NCBI GenBank assembly: GCA_014607495.2
Contig: CP053156.1
Span: forward strand, 7,192,001-7,256,000
Direction of reading: 5' to 3'
Source: Carposina sasakii
Taxonomy: Eukaryota; Arthropoda; Insecta; Lepidoptera; Carposinidae
Length of the DNA: 64,000 nt
Part shown: positions 32,601 to 44,684 of the stretch, in pieces
How positions within the stretch are numbered: the stretch's first letter is position 1
Layout: each line of letters begins with the position of its first letter
Notes under the pieces: generated by a model
What the model was told of the DNA's origin: nothing
The model's database searches: none
What the model saw: only the letters and a program-made list of their open reading frames with translations
Program-made: the position numbers and the translations under genes

Positions 32601-33119
32601 AGAATTATACATTTAAAAAAAATGTTATATGTAAATTTTTAAATAAGTATGTACATTACTAGTTAGTGCTACAAATATGAAGAAAATAATGCAGATAACT
32701 TTTAATAATGTAGTCAGTATTACACAGGTATTCTTATTGAAATAAAAAAAAACATAAAATTTAAATTATTTCCTCTTGTTTCCAATATCACAGCCCAAGG
32801 GTAAAATATCTAAATATAATATCGGTCTCCAACACTTCCCCGTTATTAGAACTTGAAAAACTTTGAGATTCCGATTGAAAGGGTTCGTTTCATTTGATTA
32901 AAAAGAAGTGGCCGAAGGAATCGTTCACAAGGTGCCGCTGAAGGGAGCCGAGGGGAGCCGATTGTAAATTAAATAAAACCTTAAACAATAACCGGATTAA
33001 ACTGGTTTACTCTAGATTAGCATACCAAAATAAAATCACAAAAACTCTTTCAGTTTACCTTAACGGACTGCAAGTCTATCTATATGTGAGTAGGTAGGAT
33101 TTTATATTGTTCACAGATG
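32601..33119. other. No gene seen
   Basis: AT-rich, then a short GGGAGCCGAGGGGAGCCG direct repeat near 32943-32960. No gene recognised. Confidence 0.4.
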
Positions 33120-33343
33120 ACTCCTGTGCGTATATGGGGCTTCAAGAGAATACATCAGCTGCATCTCCTTCCGTGCATATCGTAAGACTGAGGAAGTCGG
33201 TCATTATCCCCAGGTGATAAGCTAGAAACTTGTCACTGAGTATCTGTCCAAGTGGCGGTGGGATATCCCTAATGATCTTGCAGTTCTGGCTACCCGAGAC
33301 ACGGCCGTGTCTAAATAAAGTTCTTTCGTAAAACCTGTATAGT
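33120..33343 (+). repeat. Family F copy, near complete
   Basis: Family order preserved: GAATACATCAGCTGCATCTC, ATCGTAAGACTGAGG, CAGGTGATAAGCTAGAAACT, TGATCTTGCAGTTCTGGCTA, then ACACGGCCGTGTCTA. Confidence 0.75.
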
Positions 33344-33344
33344 A

Positions 33345-33435
33345 TATTACAAAATTTTAATAAGAATGTGAAAAAAATTTTCACCCGAGTGAGATTTGAA
33401 CTCACGACCACTCGCATTCCGTGCAAACCTATATA
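33345..33435 (-). mobile_element. Family H SINE fragment H2
   Basis: CACCCGAGTGAGATTTGAAC then TCACGACCACTCGCATTCCG matches the 3' half of the H head. The B box is mutated. Confidence 0.55.
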
Positions 33436-33888
33436 GGTAAGTAAAGTAGCTTCTGATCTGTTAGTACCTTCCTTAAAGTGACTAATTAACATATTATAAA
33501 CTCAACACTTATAAAGATTTTCGCGAAAAAACTTAATCCATTAAAGCTTGTAATACAGAACGAGGCGTAAACAAAGCTTAGTATAACGCTAGTTCCATAC
33601 AAAGAAGGCTTTGTCTTACCTCCCCGAGTTCTCGTTGCTCTTATTTCTACCCTCTTTGTTACCTTCAAAACATTTGTTATTTTTCTCAAAGATACACCAG
33701 ACGTCCAGTACTGTTTCTATTTGTGCTTCAAGATTTTGTATAGCAAGCATAAGAAAGTATTGTTTTACGAAAGAAAAGTTTGACAACGTTTCGAATCTAA
33801 GTACATAGACACATGTAGGTACATTGAAGTATAGTGATGGCGTATAAGAAAATTCGCTATATCACCTCACCTATTATTATTATTATTA
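33436..33888. other. No gene seen; TTA microsatellite
   Basis: Opposed 65-67-codon ORFs at 33486-33808 are unsupported. A (TTA)n run at 33872-33890 precedes the H SINE. Confidence 0.4.
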
Positions 33889-33889
33889 T

Positions 33890-34045
33890 TCGTCATCCGA
33901 GTAATTGACCCGGTGGCTCAGTGATAAGAGCGCTGGCACGGAATGCAGAGGTCGTGGGTTCGATTCCCACCCGGGTGAGGAATTTTTTCAAAATTCAAAA
34001 TCATTTATTCGACATTTTCAATTTCTTTATTAATAATTTTATTAT
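33890..34045 (+). mobile_element. Family H tRNA-derived SINE copy H3
   Basis: Leader CGTCATCCGAGTAATTGACC, A-box-like TGGCTCAGTGATAAGAG, B box GGTTCGATTCC in GTGGGTTCGATTCCCAC, then an AT-rich body ending TTTCTTTATTAATAATTTTA. The acceptor-like ends GACCCGG/CCGGGTG pair in 6 of 7 positions. The anticodon arm does not form a normal 5-bp stem with a 7-nt loop, so this is a tRNA-derived SINE. Confidence 0.75.
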
Positions 34046-34124
34046 TATTATATCGCCTGGTGGCGTTTTAGCGTTTTTGCCTTTCCACTGTCGATATAGG
34101 ATCGGTTGTAAAGCAACTAAAGAG

Positions 34125-34346
34125 ATATTTAATTGTATCAGGCGTCACTATTCGGAAGTTCAAATTTCCATTGAAGGGTCGCCCACCACCTACACCCTCC
34201 GCTGGCCCTTATGGTTGCATGCTAGGTGCTTGAATCCGGCTTCTCGTTGCGACAGTAGTGTCTTGTGTTCGTGACCATGAGTCGGCAGATCCGAGGGTCA
34301 GCGGAGGGTGTAGGTAGGGCCCGGTGGTGGGCGACCCCTCAATGGA
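34125..34346 (-). mobile_element. Family E copy E2, 10-bp target duplication
   Basis: 222 bp flanked by the perfect direct repeat AACTAAAGAG (34115-34124 and 34347-34356). The long end is on the left (ATATTTAATTGTATCAGGCG, TTCGGAAGTTCAAAT) and the short end on the right (GCGACCCCTCAATGGA). Inverted repeats include GTCGCCCACCAC. It is more diverged from E1 and the 57-kb copies than they are from each other. The ORFs crossing it at 33921-34448 are incidental. Confidence 0.8.
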
Positions 34347-34356
34347 AACTAAAGAG

Positions 34357-35486
34357 TTGATTAACATAACGAAATTGTTTCTGTCGAATAGTCCTAACAA
34401 AACTAGAACAAATTTCAACAAAATCGATAGAATAGAAAACCCTTTCAAAGCAATTATTAATTATTGTCCAAATCCTATCGGGAACCGGTACACGAGAAGT
34501 AATCGGGCTGTGAAATTTCCCTTTGAACTAAAGAGTTGTTAACAAAATTGAGTAACAAAACTGAACAATCCCCTCGGAAGACATACAAAAACTTCAGCGC
34601 AAGATCAATAATCCGAAATAGAATGAGCAACCTGCTCCGCGGGCCAATTAAAGACCTTATCTTGTGAAATAACGCGATGGAACAGGACGCGGGGCGCAAG
34701 CGAGGTCGGGGGGCAGAACTTGTAGTTCAAGAAAGAGAAATCAATCTTTGAACCTGCCGGACGAAAGCTTATAGCACTGTACGATACGATTTTGTTACGA
34801 CTGGAAGTAAAAATTTATTATTATATTTATTATTATTATAAAAAAGGATCTGATTACAAACTGTTCTCTGGACTTGTTACCTTGCTGACAACACTAAGGC
34901 CCATCCATACTTTTACTAATTGAACATAAGATACAGGTACATAGGTATATAAGAAGAATAAAACCAAGGCTTTCGCCAGCTGTACTCATTTTAACTGTTT
35001 CAAATGGTTTGAAAGGATAGTTCTCAATGTCTGAAGATGCATTTACACTTATCAACATATTAGGTGTACCTGGCGAAATTGGCGAAAAAAAAAATCTACA
35101 AAAAAAGTCGTGAAGTGTAAATATACCTTTGACCGGTGCCGTCGGCGGGTCTAATTTAAATATCAAAACTAATTTGTCGAGAGTGGCGCAGTTTGATTGT
35201 GGCGCGAATTAGGTGAGGCATCTTGCCTTGAGGTAGAGGGGAAAAACGGGAATTACTGTCGAAGTGTTCTGCAGCGGAATGGATATTCAAATGAACTGCA
35301 ATTACTTACAAAGGTAGCAGAATTGTTAGAGATGTAAAAATATTTTTGTAGAAGCTGAATATTGTGTACTTTGAGATTTTACTTTAAAATACAGTTCTTA
35401 TTTTTAGAATGTCTTGTTTACTGTTTATTAGGTAATATAACAAATGTGAATAAATAAACTTATATCAATATCATACTTACGAGTAT
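34357..35486. other. No gene seen
   Basis: Several 72-90-codon ORFs on both strands have no domains. 35090-35240 is a moderately GC-rich, non-repeated patch. Confidence 0.4.
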
Positions 35487-35711
35487 ATTAAAAACGCGAA
35501 AGTTTGTGAGTATGGATAAATGGATGTTTGCTACTCTTTCTCGTAAAAACGGCTGAAGCGATTTAAATAAAATTTGCTACGGAGTTAGCTGACACCCTGG
35601 ATTAACATATAGGCTACTTTTTATCCCGGGAAAATATTTTCTTCCCGGATAATGTCCACATTTAGTTTTTTCTGTAGTCCACGCGGGCGAAGTCGCGGGC
35701 GTCCAGAATAG
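35487..35711 (+). mobile_element. Family A copy A10
   Basis: CGCGAAAGTTTGTGAGTATG at the 5' side, ATATAGGCTACTTTTTATCC in the middle, and GGCGAAGTCGCGGGCGTCC at the 3' side, where CTAG has degraded to ATAG. Confidence 0.65.
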
Positions 35712-35727
35712 TTCAAATATAGTTTAA

Positions 35728-36075
35728 GTTTCACTAGAATACATCAGCTGCGTCTCCTTCCGTGCAAGTCGTAAGATTCGACTTAGTAACTGGGGCATTC
35801 TTGCAGTCGATAAGCTAACATCTTGTCACTAACCAGTAATATCTATCCCCCCTATATCAAGCGTGGCTGTAGGACCTTCCTTATTATCCAGCACAAGTAG
35901 CATGACCTGCGAAACACGTTATGATAGATTAGCCTGCCAAAATACGATAAATATAGCCGCCATGTTGAATTTTGTATAGAGACAATACGATACCACGATG
36001 CGTGCGTGGTCATGCTTGGGGAGCTACAGTTATGGCTACTCCAGTTTGAAAACACAGCCGTGTCTATCTATCTAT
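35728..36075 (+). repeat. Family F copy interrupted by a family L segment
   Basis: TTTCACTAGAATACATCAGC through GGACCTTCCTTATTATCC is family F, and it resumes at TGGCTACTCCAGTTTG and ends ACACAGCCGTGTCTA. The 135 bp between (35878-36012) match 62935-63065 in inverse. Confidence 0.65.
35878..36012 (-). repeat. Family L copy L1
   Basis: The minus strand shares AAAATTCAACATGGCGGCTA, TTTATCGTATTTTG(G/A)CAGGC and CGTGTTTCGCAGGT(C/T)ATGC with 62935-63065. Unclassified insertion. Confidence 0.6.
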
Positions 36076-37379
36076 TGTGAATGAACAATATCAATGTATG
36101 TAATATGATATTTTTCATTCATAAGTTTTATAATCATCATCCAGTTATCAGTTGATCTCTCCCTAATTAGCAACAATCAGTCCACGGCATTACGGCAGTA
36201 CTAATGAAACCCATCTCCGGTTGTGGGCACAATCCGAAGGGTATCCACCCCTTTAATTAGTAAAAATCGCGCGACATTTCATCCGAGCTGTCAAACTTGC
36301 CGAAATTCCGCCATTAGGCAAAATGGCTGCCGGAAGCCGGGGCTTTCTCCAGTTAATTTGTTTTCCTCGAAATGACCGACGTTTAATGAGAATTAAGGTG
36401 TTTATAGAAAGGGCGATAGGAATAACCGGCTCGAAGTTTATTTAATTTCGGAAACTGATGAAGGAAAGTTAATTGTTCTAGTATCGCGATTTATGGAGGC
36501 TCTATCGACTGGCTATTACTTCCGATATGTACTTGGAAATATATTTTAGCGCTTTTGTATAGCTGTGACGACCACCATTAGGTTATATTTTGAGATCCAA
36601 GTGCAAACATTGACAACATGTAAAATATCAATATTACTTTATTTACCTTTTTTTATATTTTCACTTGTCTGGTACCTGCTCATGATACAGGACATCAGGA
36701 ATCCTGGGTACAGGCCTAGTTACGAGTATATTAATTTTGTAAAGTTTAATAAATATAAATGTTGTTTAGATGTTCATAAACAATATAAACACCACAATTA
36801 TTCATAATCCTACAATAAAATACCTATTGCCACTAAACTAACAAACCAACATGTTATGTGTCCAGACAAAAAGAAGAAAAAACCACAACCGTACATCCTA
36901 TAGCTAATTAAGCAAACTTCGTTACGGTAACAACAGTCTACACAATAGAACAAACGTTTAAAAACACGAACAAACAGAATAATTCATCGCTGATCCAATA
37001 AGATCTTCCTCCAGAGCACACCGAGTCTGGCGCGGTCCGAGATTTTTTCCTTAAGATGTACCGTTTGAGTTACAGGAGACTAGCGGAATAGTCCCACGCG
37101 GTACCTAATAAGTAATGAATATCTCAAATAAAATTGTAGATGTGTTTTGTGGGCTATAATGTGCCTACATAATATTTAGATCGTAAAATCAACATTGACA
37201 CCATGTTTAATCTGTGTACAGAATAATCAGATTTTGACAAGAAACATAACTCGAATAAAATGTTATCAATTCGTAAATAATTTATTTATATGACACATAA
37301 ATTATCAGTAACAGTTATATAGAAAATTATGTTACCACATAAAGATACAGAACACAGAATACATAACAATAACAAACGT
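36076..37379. other. Unique DNA; candidate noncoding element at 36290-36500
   Basis: 36290-36500 is a non-repeated, mixed-composition block (TTCCGCCATTAGGCAAAATG, GCTGCCGGAAGCCGGGGC, CGACGTTTAATGAGAATTAA) with TTAAT/AATTA homeodomain-type cores. No ORF in it is supported. It may be a conserved regulatory sequence, though this is a guess from composition alone. Confidence 0.3.
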
Positions 37380-37790
37380 AAACATATTTATTAGAATCGG
37401 GTCTCTCCAGGACGGACGGAGCTTTTCGCGTTCGGGGCTTTTAGGAGTAACCCGTTTTGCTGGCCTTTGCCTACGTTTCCCGCTCTTCGCTTGCCACATG
37501 AGCCATCACCTGATTTATATTTGAGACGGCGGAGCGGCAATTACCCGCCGAACTGGAATCATTGCTGCCCTCCACTAATTAATTCGCTCCCCACTTCAAT
37601 GCTCAAAAATCGCGGCTTCTAATTAGGTTTTAATTCGTTTTATTGGGCCGGCCCATAATGGCGACTGCCCGGTGCCAGCCGGATTTAATGGCCGGACTAA
37701 GTTTCGCTTTCGACTTATTGGTCCAAATTTGTTATTAAAGTTCAAGAAGGAAGGTTTAAACTTCATAACAAATTTAATGGGTCGTTATAT
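37380..37790. other. Non-repetitive block, candidate regulatory region
   Basis: About 400 bp of balanced composition and no repeat families. It contains TAATTAATT at 37575-37583, CTAATTAG near 37620, a GGGCCGGCCC palindrome near 37646, and CATAATGGCGACTGCC. Clusters of TAATTA cores recall homeodomain-bound enhancers. The family and target gene are unknown. Confidence 0.3.
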
Positions 37791-39284
37791 TTCGTGGAAT
37801 AATATTATGAAAATGAATAAACTTTAGAATTTCGAATGGTGCGTTATACATTTATACATTTGACAGCGCCGTTTTTCTTCAAGCACATCGAATTCACATT
37901 TGCACAGTCAAACAAATGAAACGACATATAAAAAACCATATCACCTTAAAAAGAGCATTTCAAGAATTATCCAATGGGTGGTAGAAAGAGGCCTATTTTT
38001 TCCGGTGATTGGTAATCGTCGAAGTCATTAGGCGTCGGTTTGTTTTTTCTCGGGGCGCGGGTAATGGCGCGAGCAATGTCGTTAGTGGCCACGGAGTCAC
38101 GGCAAATGGCCAATTCGCAGGTGACGATGTGATTACACACCGCACTGGAGACGACGCCACTCAAATTAGACGTAGTCGAGGGAAATTACCACTTGTATAC
38201 AACTGTTATGTTTCCTACAACCTCTGACTTTTCAGTTAATATTTTTTCTTCACTTCCGACATTTTCCTCCTCAGTATGTTAATGTGATTCGAATACAAGC
38301 AGCGCTAATAACAGACAAACTGTAAACTGAACCTCGCAAATTTACGCAAAAAATTGTGAAACGGGCTATGTCCTCGGAGGTTAACAAGCTATAACTAAGG
38401 CCGGCCGCACACGGAGTACTTTAATATTCAACACTGGACGTCTACAATTAACGCTCCAACAATTTCATAACTCGACTCCGCCTTTGAGCGCTCGAAAAGT
38501 TTAAAAAAAGATTATTAAAAAAAATATATCAGCTAGCAAAGGAAATAAACAAACAGCCGCGCACAAAGAGACGGGACGTAATTTGATTAGCGGAGCTAGA
38601 TCGAGATCTTATCGAGGGACGACGGTATTATTTCCTGCTTATAAAGCTATTGTTTTATTTGTTGCAAACTTTTTGTAGCAAATTAAATCGACGCTGTATC
38701 GATCACGATATTTATAATTTATGGTTGTTCTATATAACCCGCCCGAAAAAATATACATCTATCTCCCATCAAGTTAGGCCCACTAAAAGGTATTTTAAAT
38801 AACTTAGACCGCAGACCCAAGAAGAGTGATTTTGATATTAAAATATTATTTTAGAGCCCAAAGCTTATAATATATCCTAGAGCACATACATTTACGAGTA
38901 CCGTACCTAAAACAACGCCTTGAAAAATACCCCTAAATCGAATCTACTAAAACTACACTACATAGAAATAAAAGGCGCGATGCAAGTTTGATAGTAATAA
39001 CCATATTATTAAGTCTACGCCGTTTGCTTCACCGCTTTACCCTGTAGTACGGTAGCCAATCAAATCGACTGCCTCAAATGTTCGGGAACCGATTCCATAA
39101 AGGTAGTAACAGACCGAGTGATAAAAGTTGCAATCTTCAACCGCTCCGGGCTATGAGACGGTCGGGAACGCTCCCGGTGGGACTCGACAGAAAAACCTAT
39201 GAATGCAAGAACTGTGCTGATCATACGTAATGGGTTATTACTGTTTGAAATCTTACAGCTGGCTGCAATGTTCTGGATAAACGG
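37791..39284. other. Unique DNA, no gene seen
   Basis: 37960-38240 holds overlapping ORFs on both strands (72 and 65 codons), in a GC-richer patch without a recognised domain. 38400-38650 and 39000-39200 are further non-repeated patches. Nothing else identified. Confidence 0.35.
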
Positions 39285-39650
39285 CGATAGGAGTCGACTA
39301 AGGAATTTAGAAGTATTCTCTTAGACCAGTGGTTCCCAAAGTGGTCCAGGTGGACCCCCAGGGGTCCACAGGAGACTCGATGGGGGTCTACGTTGGCGTG
39401 AAAAAATGAGGGTTCACATTTAATTTGTATGTGATGTGGGCCTGTAGGGGGTCCAGGGGGTCCACCAGAACCAGATAACTTTTGAAAGGGGTCTATAAGG
39501 AATAAAAGTTCGGGAATCCCTGTCTTAGACGATGAGCTAGCAACTGTTCTTTGACATTTATCCCCCGCTATGCTGAATGTGACTGTGGGATATTTTTCAT
39601 GATCCTGCAGTTCTAGCTATCTCATTTTTGGGAACATAGCCGTGTCTAAC
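39285..39650 (+). repeat. Family F copy split by a hAT MITE
   Basis: Family F reads GAGTCGACTAAGGAATTTAG up to TCTTAGAC, and continues after the MITE with GATGAGCTAGCAACTG, GCTATGCTGAATGTGACTGT, then AACATAGCCGTGTCTA. Confidence 0.75.
39327..39522. mobile_element. Family K copy K2, hAT-type MITE with 8-bp target duplication
   Basis: 196 bp, CAGTGGTTCCCAAAGTGG at one end and AAAAGTTCGGGAATCCCTG at the other. The perfect duplication TCTTAGAC lies at 39319-39326 and 39523-39530. The target is a family F repeat, so K transposed after F had spread. It is about 8 bp longer than K1. Confidence 0.9.
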
Positions 39651-42600
39651 ACTTGTTTTACTAAGCACAGTTTACTTAATACATAATGTAAGTATTTCAC
39701 TATTCAGTTCACCTTTAACTCTACAATATAGCAGCCATCCAAAATCAGGACATCAACCTCGTCTATCAAATATCCGAGATGGCACACCTCGGGGCGAGCC
39801 CGCGGCGGGTCGTTCCCATACCGCTGTCGCCGCAATCTCACAATCGGCGGCACTAAAACAAAATAACTTTTCCAAAATGGATTACATTTTTCATTGATCG
39901 CATGCTTTTGAGTATGTGAAGTGTACCTAATGTTTATTATTTACAAATTCATAAAGTATGTGGTATTAATTAATTTGTAGCGAAGGTCACAAGATTCCAA
40001 AAAACAATCTAAGTCACTGAAGTCTCTTAATATTTTAGGACCTAAATTCAATCTCATCTGGCCATGGTCAATTCAATACAATTGAAGAGGCTCTATCAGC
40101 TTACTGTTTAGAATCATTCAGGAATAATTTATCCTCATCGGTTACCTTTATAGAATTTGTGTCCGAAAAACGATTGTAGTCTCACCCCTTACTAGTGACA
40201 AAAGAATGTGATATTTTCACCTCTGCTACTCTTTATGGATAATGAGTTACTAGCATTGTGTGTAATGTTTTACCAATATGAAATCAGATTATTTAGTTAA
40301 AGTTTCTAAACAAACATGGCTACCAACGTACGTAGGACGTGCGTAGGCAGCTGACCCCTGACTCGGACCTTTATCTCACCTACCGCGGTGCGGGCGGTAA
40401 ACATGTCACACACGCCACGGTGATTGTTTATAGCCTAAGGCCAATGCAAATCTGTTAGAAAATTAGTTGCATTGCGAGTTAAGGGTTGGCCATGAAATAT
40501 AAAAAAAGTAGCGGCACTTTGGTGATATGAACACAGTATGAATAAACATTATAGAGTGACAGGTTTTAAAGAGTAAACCGTAGAAAGAGCACACATACTG
40601 ATTTTAAAGAAATGAATATCTTTGTTTCTTTTCTAGACTTTCTAGTTATACACGTAACAGATGCATGCTGGCAATTGTAGATAAATTTAAGATAGTACTG
40701 AATATTACCATGTACATTAATGATTTTATTTTTAATCTAAAATTACTTATTATTATTGTATCTATATAAGAACCTATGAAGCAGCGTTTTCGTAATAAAT
40801 AAAAAATATTACAGTTTTACTTGTACTATACAATTATGAATGTTTAATTAACCTAATTAACCTGTCGGATCATAATTTTCCTTGAGTCGATGACGTCAAT
40901 ACGATATTTTCCGAGATCTGTCGCACGTATGTCAATACCTATTATTATTTGTGCCGATAACGCTTATCACCGTGACATACCTTCATTAAAATGCTAACAG
41001 AAAATATTTATATTAATTTTATTCCAGAACGCACAAGTCTTATTTAATTACAAGTAGTTAAACAAGATATAGATAGTGGGATTATATTTAAATTATCGAA
41101 TATTTAACGTATCAAAATAACTAATCACTAAATTTATTAGTTAACTCATTATTTTTCGCTAACTGTGGACTCTCCGAAATTTATATGCTGTTAAAATTAA
41201 AACATAGGTAAGCATACAATATAATTATTTTAATCTGAAACAAAGTTTGACCTAAGATACTGCTCTTATACTGATTTATTTTTATAACTTTAATCATTAT
41301 TATGTTAGTCAGAAAAATAAATAAATAAAATAAATAAATAAAAAGTGATAAGCTACAACAAAATGAGAGCTTTGAAAATAAAAACGTTTTAACGTATAAG
41401 TTTTGATGGGTTTTATCGGAGGCAATCGCGTCACGCTCGCAACCCTCTCCAGCCCCTAGGGTCCGCATCATCTCCACACCTATACGGGAATAAAACTTAT
41501 CGCTTTTTGTTCTTACCTACCTCCGTAAACTGGACAAACTTACAACTACCGCCAAATAACAAGATTTTACCTAGTATTATGAGGTAGATTGCTTTTCAGA
41601 AGCTGTATTCGTAAGTTTGCCTGTCCAGAAAAGGCGACAGCAAAGATGATCTAAATAGGCGGATTTGGTTTTATAGAGGTAGCTGTCCGCGTGAATTTTC
41701 CTTTATTACACGAAAGCCTCCTGTATGATCTACCTAAAGTTAAATTTCTTTACTTTGTCAGGAGATCGGTGGATTCGATAAAATTTGTACCTACCCTGTC
41801 ATATATGTATAGAGGCTTTTCTTCACTGTATACATGTGATATGTTATATAAAGAAAGAGCTCCTATTTACCCGGAAGATTTCAACATTTCTTTTTTTTTG
41901 CAGTCGTCGTGAAGTCTAGTCCAAAACATTCCGTTTAAAATCTTCTTTTTTTAGTGTCACACATTAACATTCCATAATAAAATAACTCCATAACATCACA
42001 CAGAACAGGCAGTCGCCGTAAGGGCGACCGCACAATAACTCTTGTCCCGACAATCAGGCGAGTGCACGCGCCGCAAGACGGATGCCGCGGGGGCGCAGGT
42101 GTGTGCGGCCCGTAGCTCATCTCCCTTCGCTACTACATCGACTCACAATAACACAGAATAACCGGTATATGGAAAGCGATCGTGTTTTTAGTGGTCCCTT
42201 TTCTCTTGGTCACTCGAGGTGGTAGTACTTCGGTTTTCTTCTGACAAAATAAGAGTTAGGTACCTATCCGTGATCTCTGCCTACCCCACCGGAAAAGAGG
42301 CGTGAATGAGTGATTGAGGTTTGAGTCGAAGATTAATGATAAGGGATGCATTTATAGTCAAATCAGGTATGTGACACGAATCGAACTAGCAATTAGTTAT
42401 AATTCTTAATATCATATCGAATAATCTTTATGATATAAAATCGTACAACTATATATATAACTTTTTAGCGGTTTTGGTTATATATTCCAGCAGTTCCATA
42501 AAGAACTTCTTACACTACAAGGCTGAAATGTAGATAAGGTGCAGATCCTCTATTTCCATCCGATATTTGTATTCTCCGGTGTTGAGGTACTATCAGTTTG

Positions 42601-42733
42601 TCCCCTTGTTCCTGTTGGTAACAACTGCGCTCACCTCAGTAACTGCCGCACGTGTGTCTGTACTGTCCCTCTGATTATTTGCTATAAATTAGGACTCACC
42701 ATTTAATTTACCTTTGTTGGAGACAAAAAGACT
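39651..42733. other. Long unique interval, no gene seen
   Basis: Contains GC-richer non-repeated patches at 39780-39860, 40320-40440 (CGCACGGTAGGTG-like TCACCTACCGCGGTGCGGGC) and 42000-42110, and AAAT repeats at 41318-41342. ORFs of 60-98 codons (41181-41477, 41691-41912, 41935-42120) have no recognised domain. The 98-codon minus ORF has a hydrophobic stretch over low-complexity AAAT DNA. Confidence 0.35.
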
Positions 42734-42955
42734 GTTCGAGTTATAGAGATTTTTTGTTTTAAAAATTCTTATACAAAATAACAAATGTCATTAATTATAA
42801 TGTTTTATAGGTATTGTTATTATGTTCGAGTTATAGAGATTTTTTGTTTGATAAAAATACCGAAATTCGAAATTATTATGAAACAAAATAACAACGCTAT
42901 GTCTAGTTTTTGGAAATTAATTATATGTCCATGTATTTATAGGTATTGTTATTAT
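42734..42955 (+). repeat. Tandem duplication, units of 90 and 132 bp
   Basis: Both units start GTTCGAGTTATAGAGATTTT, contain ACAAAATAACAA and end TATAGGTATTGTTATTAT. The second carries an extra 40 bp or so in the middle. Confidence 0.75.
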
Positions 42956-42993
42956 ATATAAGGATTGATGATATGTACCTATATATACACACG

Positions 42994-43300
42994 TGCATAC
43001 GTATAATGAATTTGGTGAGAGCGAGATATCTCACATTTAAACGTCAAAATCACAGAGCTATTAATAACCAGATAAACTAAGTGTATGTACTTTGCATGTA
43101 AAAAATAGACTTAAGAATTAGAATAGACACATTCGTTCTCGAGCCAGGACTGAATGAATTAGGGCAGATAGAAGTGGTTTGCAATCCCTTTTTACACACC
43201 AAGTACAAACACTTGCTTTATCTAGTTATTACTTAGCTCTGTGGATTTGTCGCGTAAATATGAGACATCTCGCTCTCACCAAAGTCATGCTACGGGCGCT
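42994..43300. mobile_element. Family J copy J1, long-TIR MITE, about 307 bp
   Basis: Inverted repeats of roughly 60 bp: TTTGGTGAGAGCGAGATATC then AAACGTCAAAATCACAGAGC on the left, complemented on the right (AGCTCTGTGGATTTGTC, GAGACATCTCGCTCTCACCA). The core GGACTGAATGAATTAGGGCA is inverted relative to J2. No ORF. Confidence 0.8.
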
Positions 43301-44684
43301 GTTAAATCTATCTCATACCAACTCATAAAACAACCAAAACACACAGCGATTTAAAAACACGTGTAATACAAGTTCCTCGCCCCCGGCTCGCCTCAACTTT
43401 GTCGCCCTCTAATTGTTGTTGATAATTTGTTCCGACCTCGTCCCGGAAAGGTGATATTTTAACGTGTCCACATTTAAATGTGAATGCACGAACTTTACGC
43501 AAAACTCTGTCCGCCACGCACTCCCCTGTCCAACTTCCAAACTTACTCAACTGTCAAGCCACATCTGAATTTTTGAGTGCCCTATTAGAATTACAATCGC
43601 CGCCTCTGATAGAGTGGTGACTCTACATCTGTAGGTGCCTATAGTTTTGTATAGGAAATGGAGGTGCCCTTAATAGCCATTGAAACTGAACAGAATGTGA
43701 GTGGACAAATTGGAACGGCCGGGGTCACGATAAGGGCAAGGAAAGGGAAATGTCCATAAACAACAGGCGACTCGGGCCCAATTAATAAAGCAGCCAACAC
43801 TGAAGTAGTGCAATTAATTCTGTGCCTTCCTAGATTTTAATAGTTCGCATAAATCAGTGCGTGGCCGGTGGGTTAATCGCCGTTTAATATGCCGGACGCC
43901 GCCGGTCCGGACGATCGGTAAGAGATTGTGCATACAGATACGTATCGTAAGACACGCGTGAATTTTAACTACATCTTTACTGCTTCTCTCTTGTGTGCTT
44001 GTTTTCATTTGTTGTATTGTATTTTGTATAACTACAAAGGGGGCAGATGAAACTTAATAGGTGCCATTGACCACCGGGGTGGTAAACGCCACTTATTAGT
44101 GCCAATCACCACCCGGTAGTAAACTTGAGGTTGGCAGATGGGAATAAAAGAAGAAAAAATTTTATCTACCGCGATGGAGAAGAAGCAAATAGAAGAAGCA
44201 GGTTTACAGACAGTGTGTCCAACACTTTTTAGGCATTTCTCTACATTTTTAACATAAACATCTGTATATTTAAAATATGTTACACATACGAATACATTAA
44301 AACAATCTGACCATTGCTTATAGAAACCTTTGTTAAAATTTAGATGCAAACAAAATGTCCGAGCCCAGTTGCAAGGTGGTCAGCTAACTGGACGTTACTA
44401 TTCAATTATGTACATTTAGAATACGTCGGACAGTTCCCAAATTCAATTCAGGCTGAGTCGAGTCCGCGTTAAGTGGTTATATCCCCCATAACAGACAGAG
44501 CCGGTGGACACTAGGCTGCCTTCTCACTAGGAAACTATCTAACGAAACACACAAGGTTACTGTTATATTTAATTTGGGCAGGATGAAATTACTCACACCC
44601 CTATTATTTTAGTTTTCATTATACTAATATTTATATGAACGAAACCGCCCTTTCTTTGCTTCTTATGTATTTTGTAAATAGATG
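43301..44684. other. Unique DNA, no gene seen
   Basis: Mixed composition with non-repeated patches at 43360-43560 and 43850-43930. ORFs of 64-105 codons on the minus strand lack recognised domains. Confidence 0.35.

Noticed and set aside
32019..32642. Longest ORF of the window, 207 codons on the plus strand
   Set aside because: It is antisense to the LINE relic, whose minus-strand frame shows clear reverse-transcriptase C-terminal motifs.
37967..38227. Overlapping ORFs on both strands in a GC-richer patch
   Set aside because: Neither has a domain. GC-rich DNA is stop-poor, so open frames are expected.
41181..41477. 98-codon minus ORF with hydrophobic stretch as a membrane protein
   Set aside because: The hydrophobic residues come from AAAT/TTTA low-complexity DNA.
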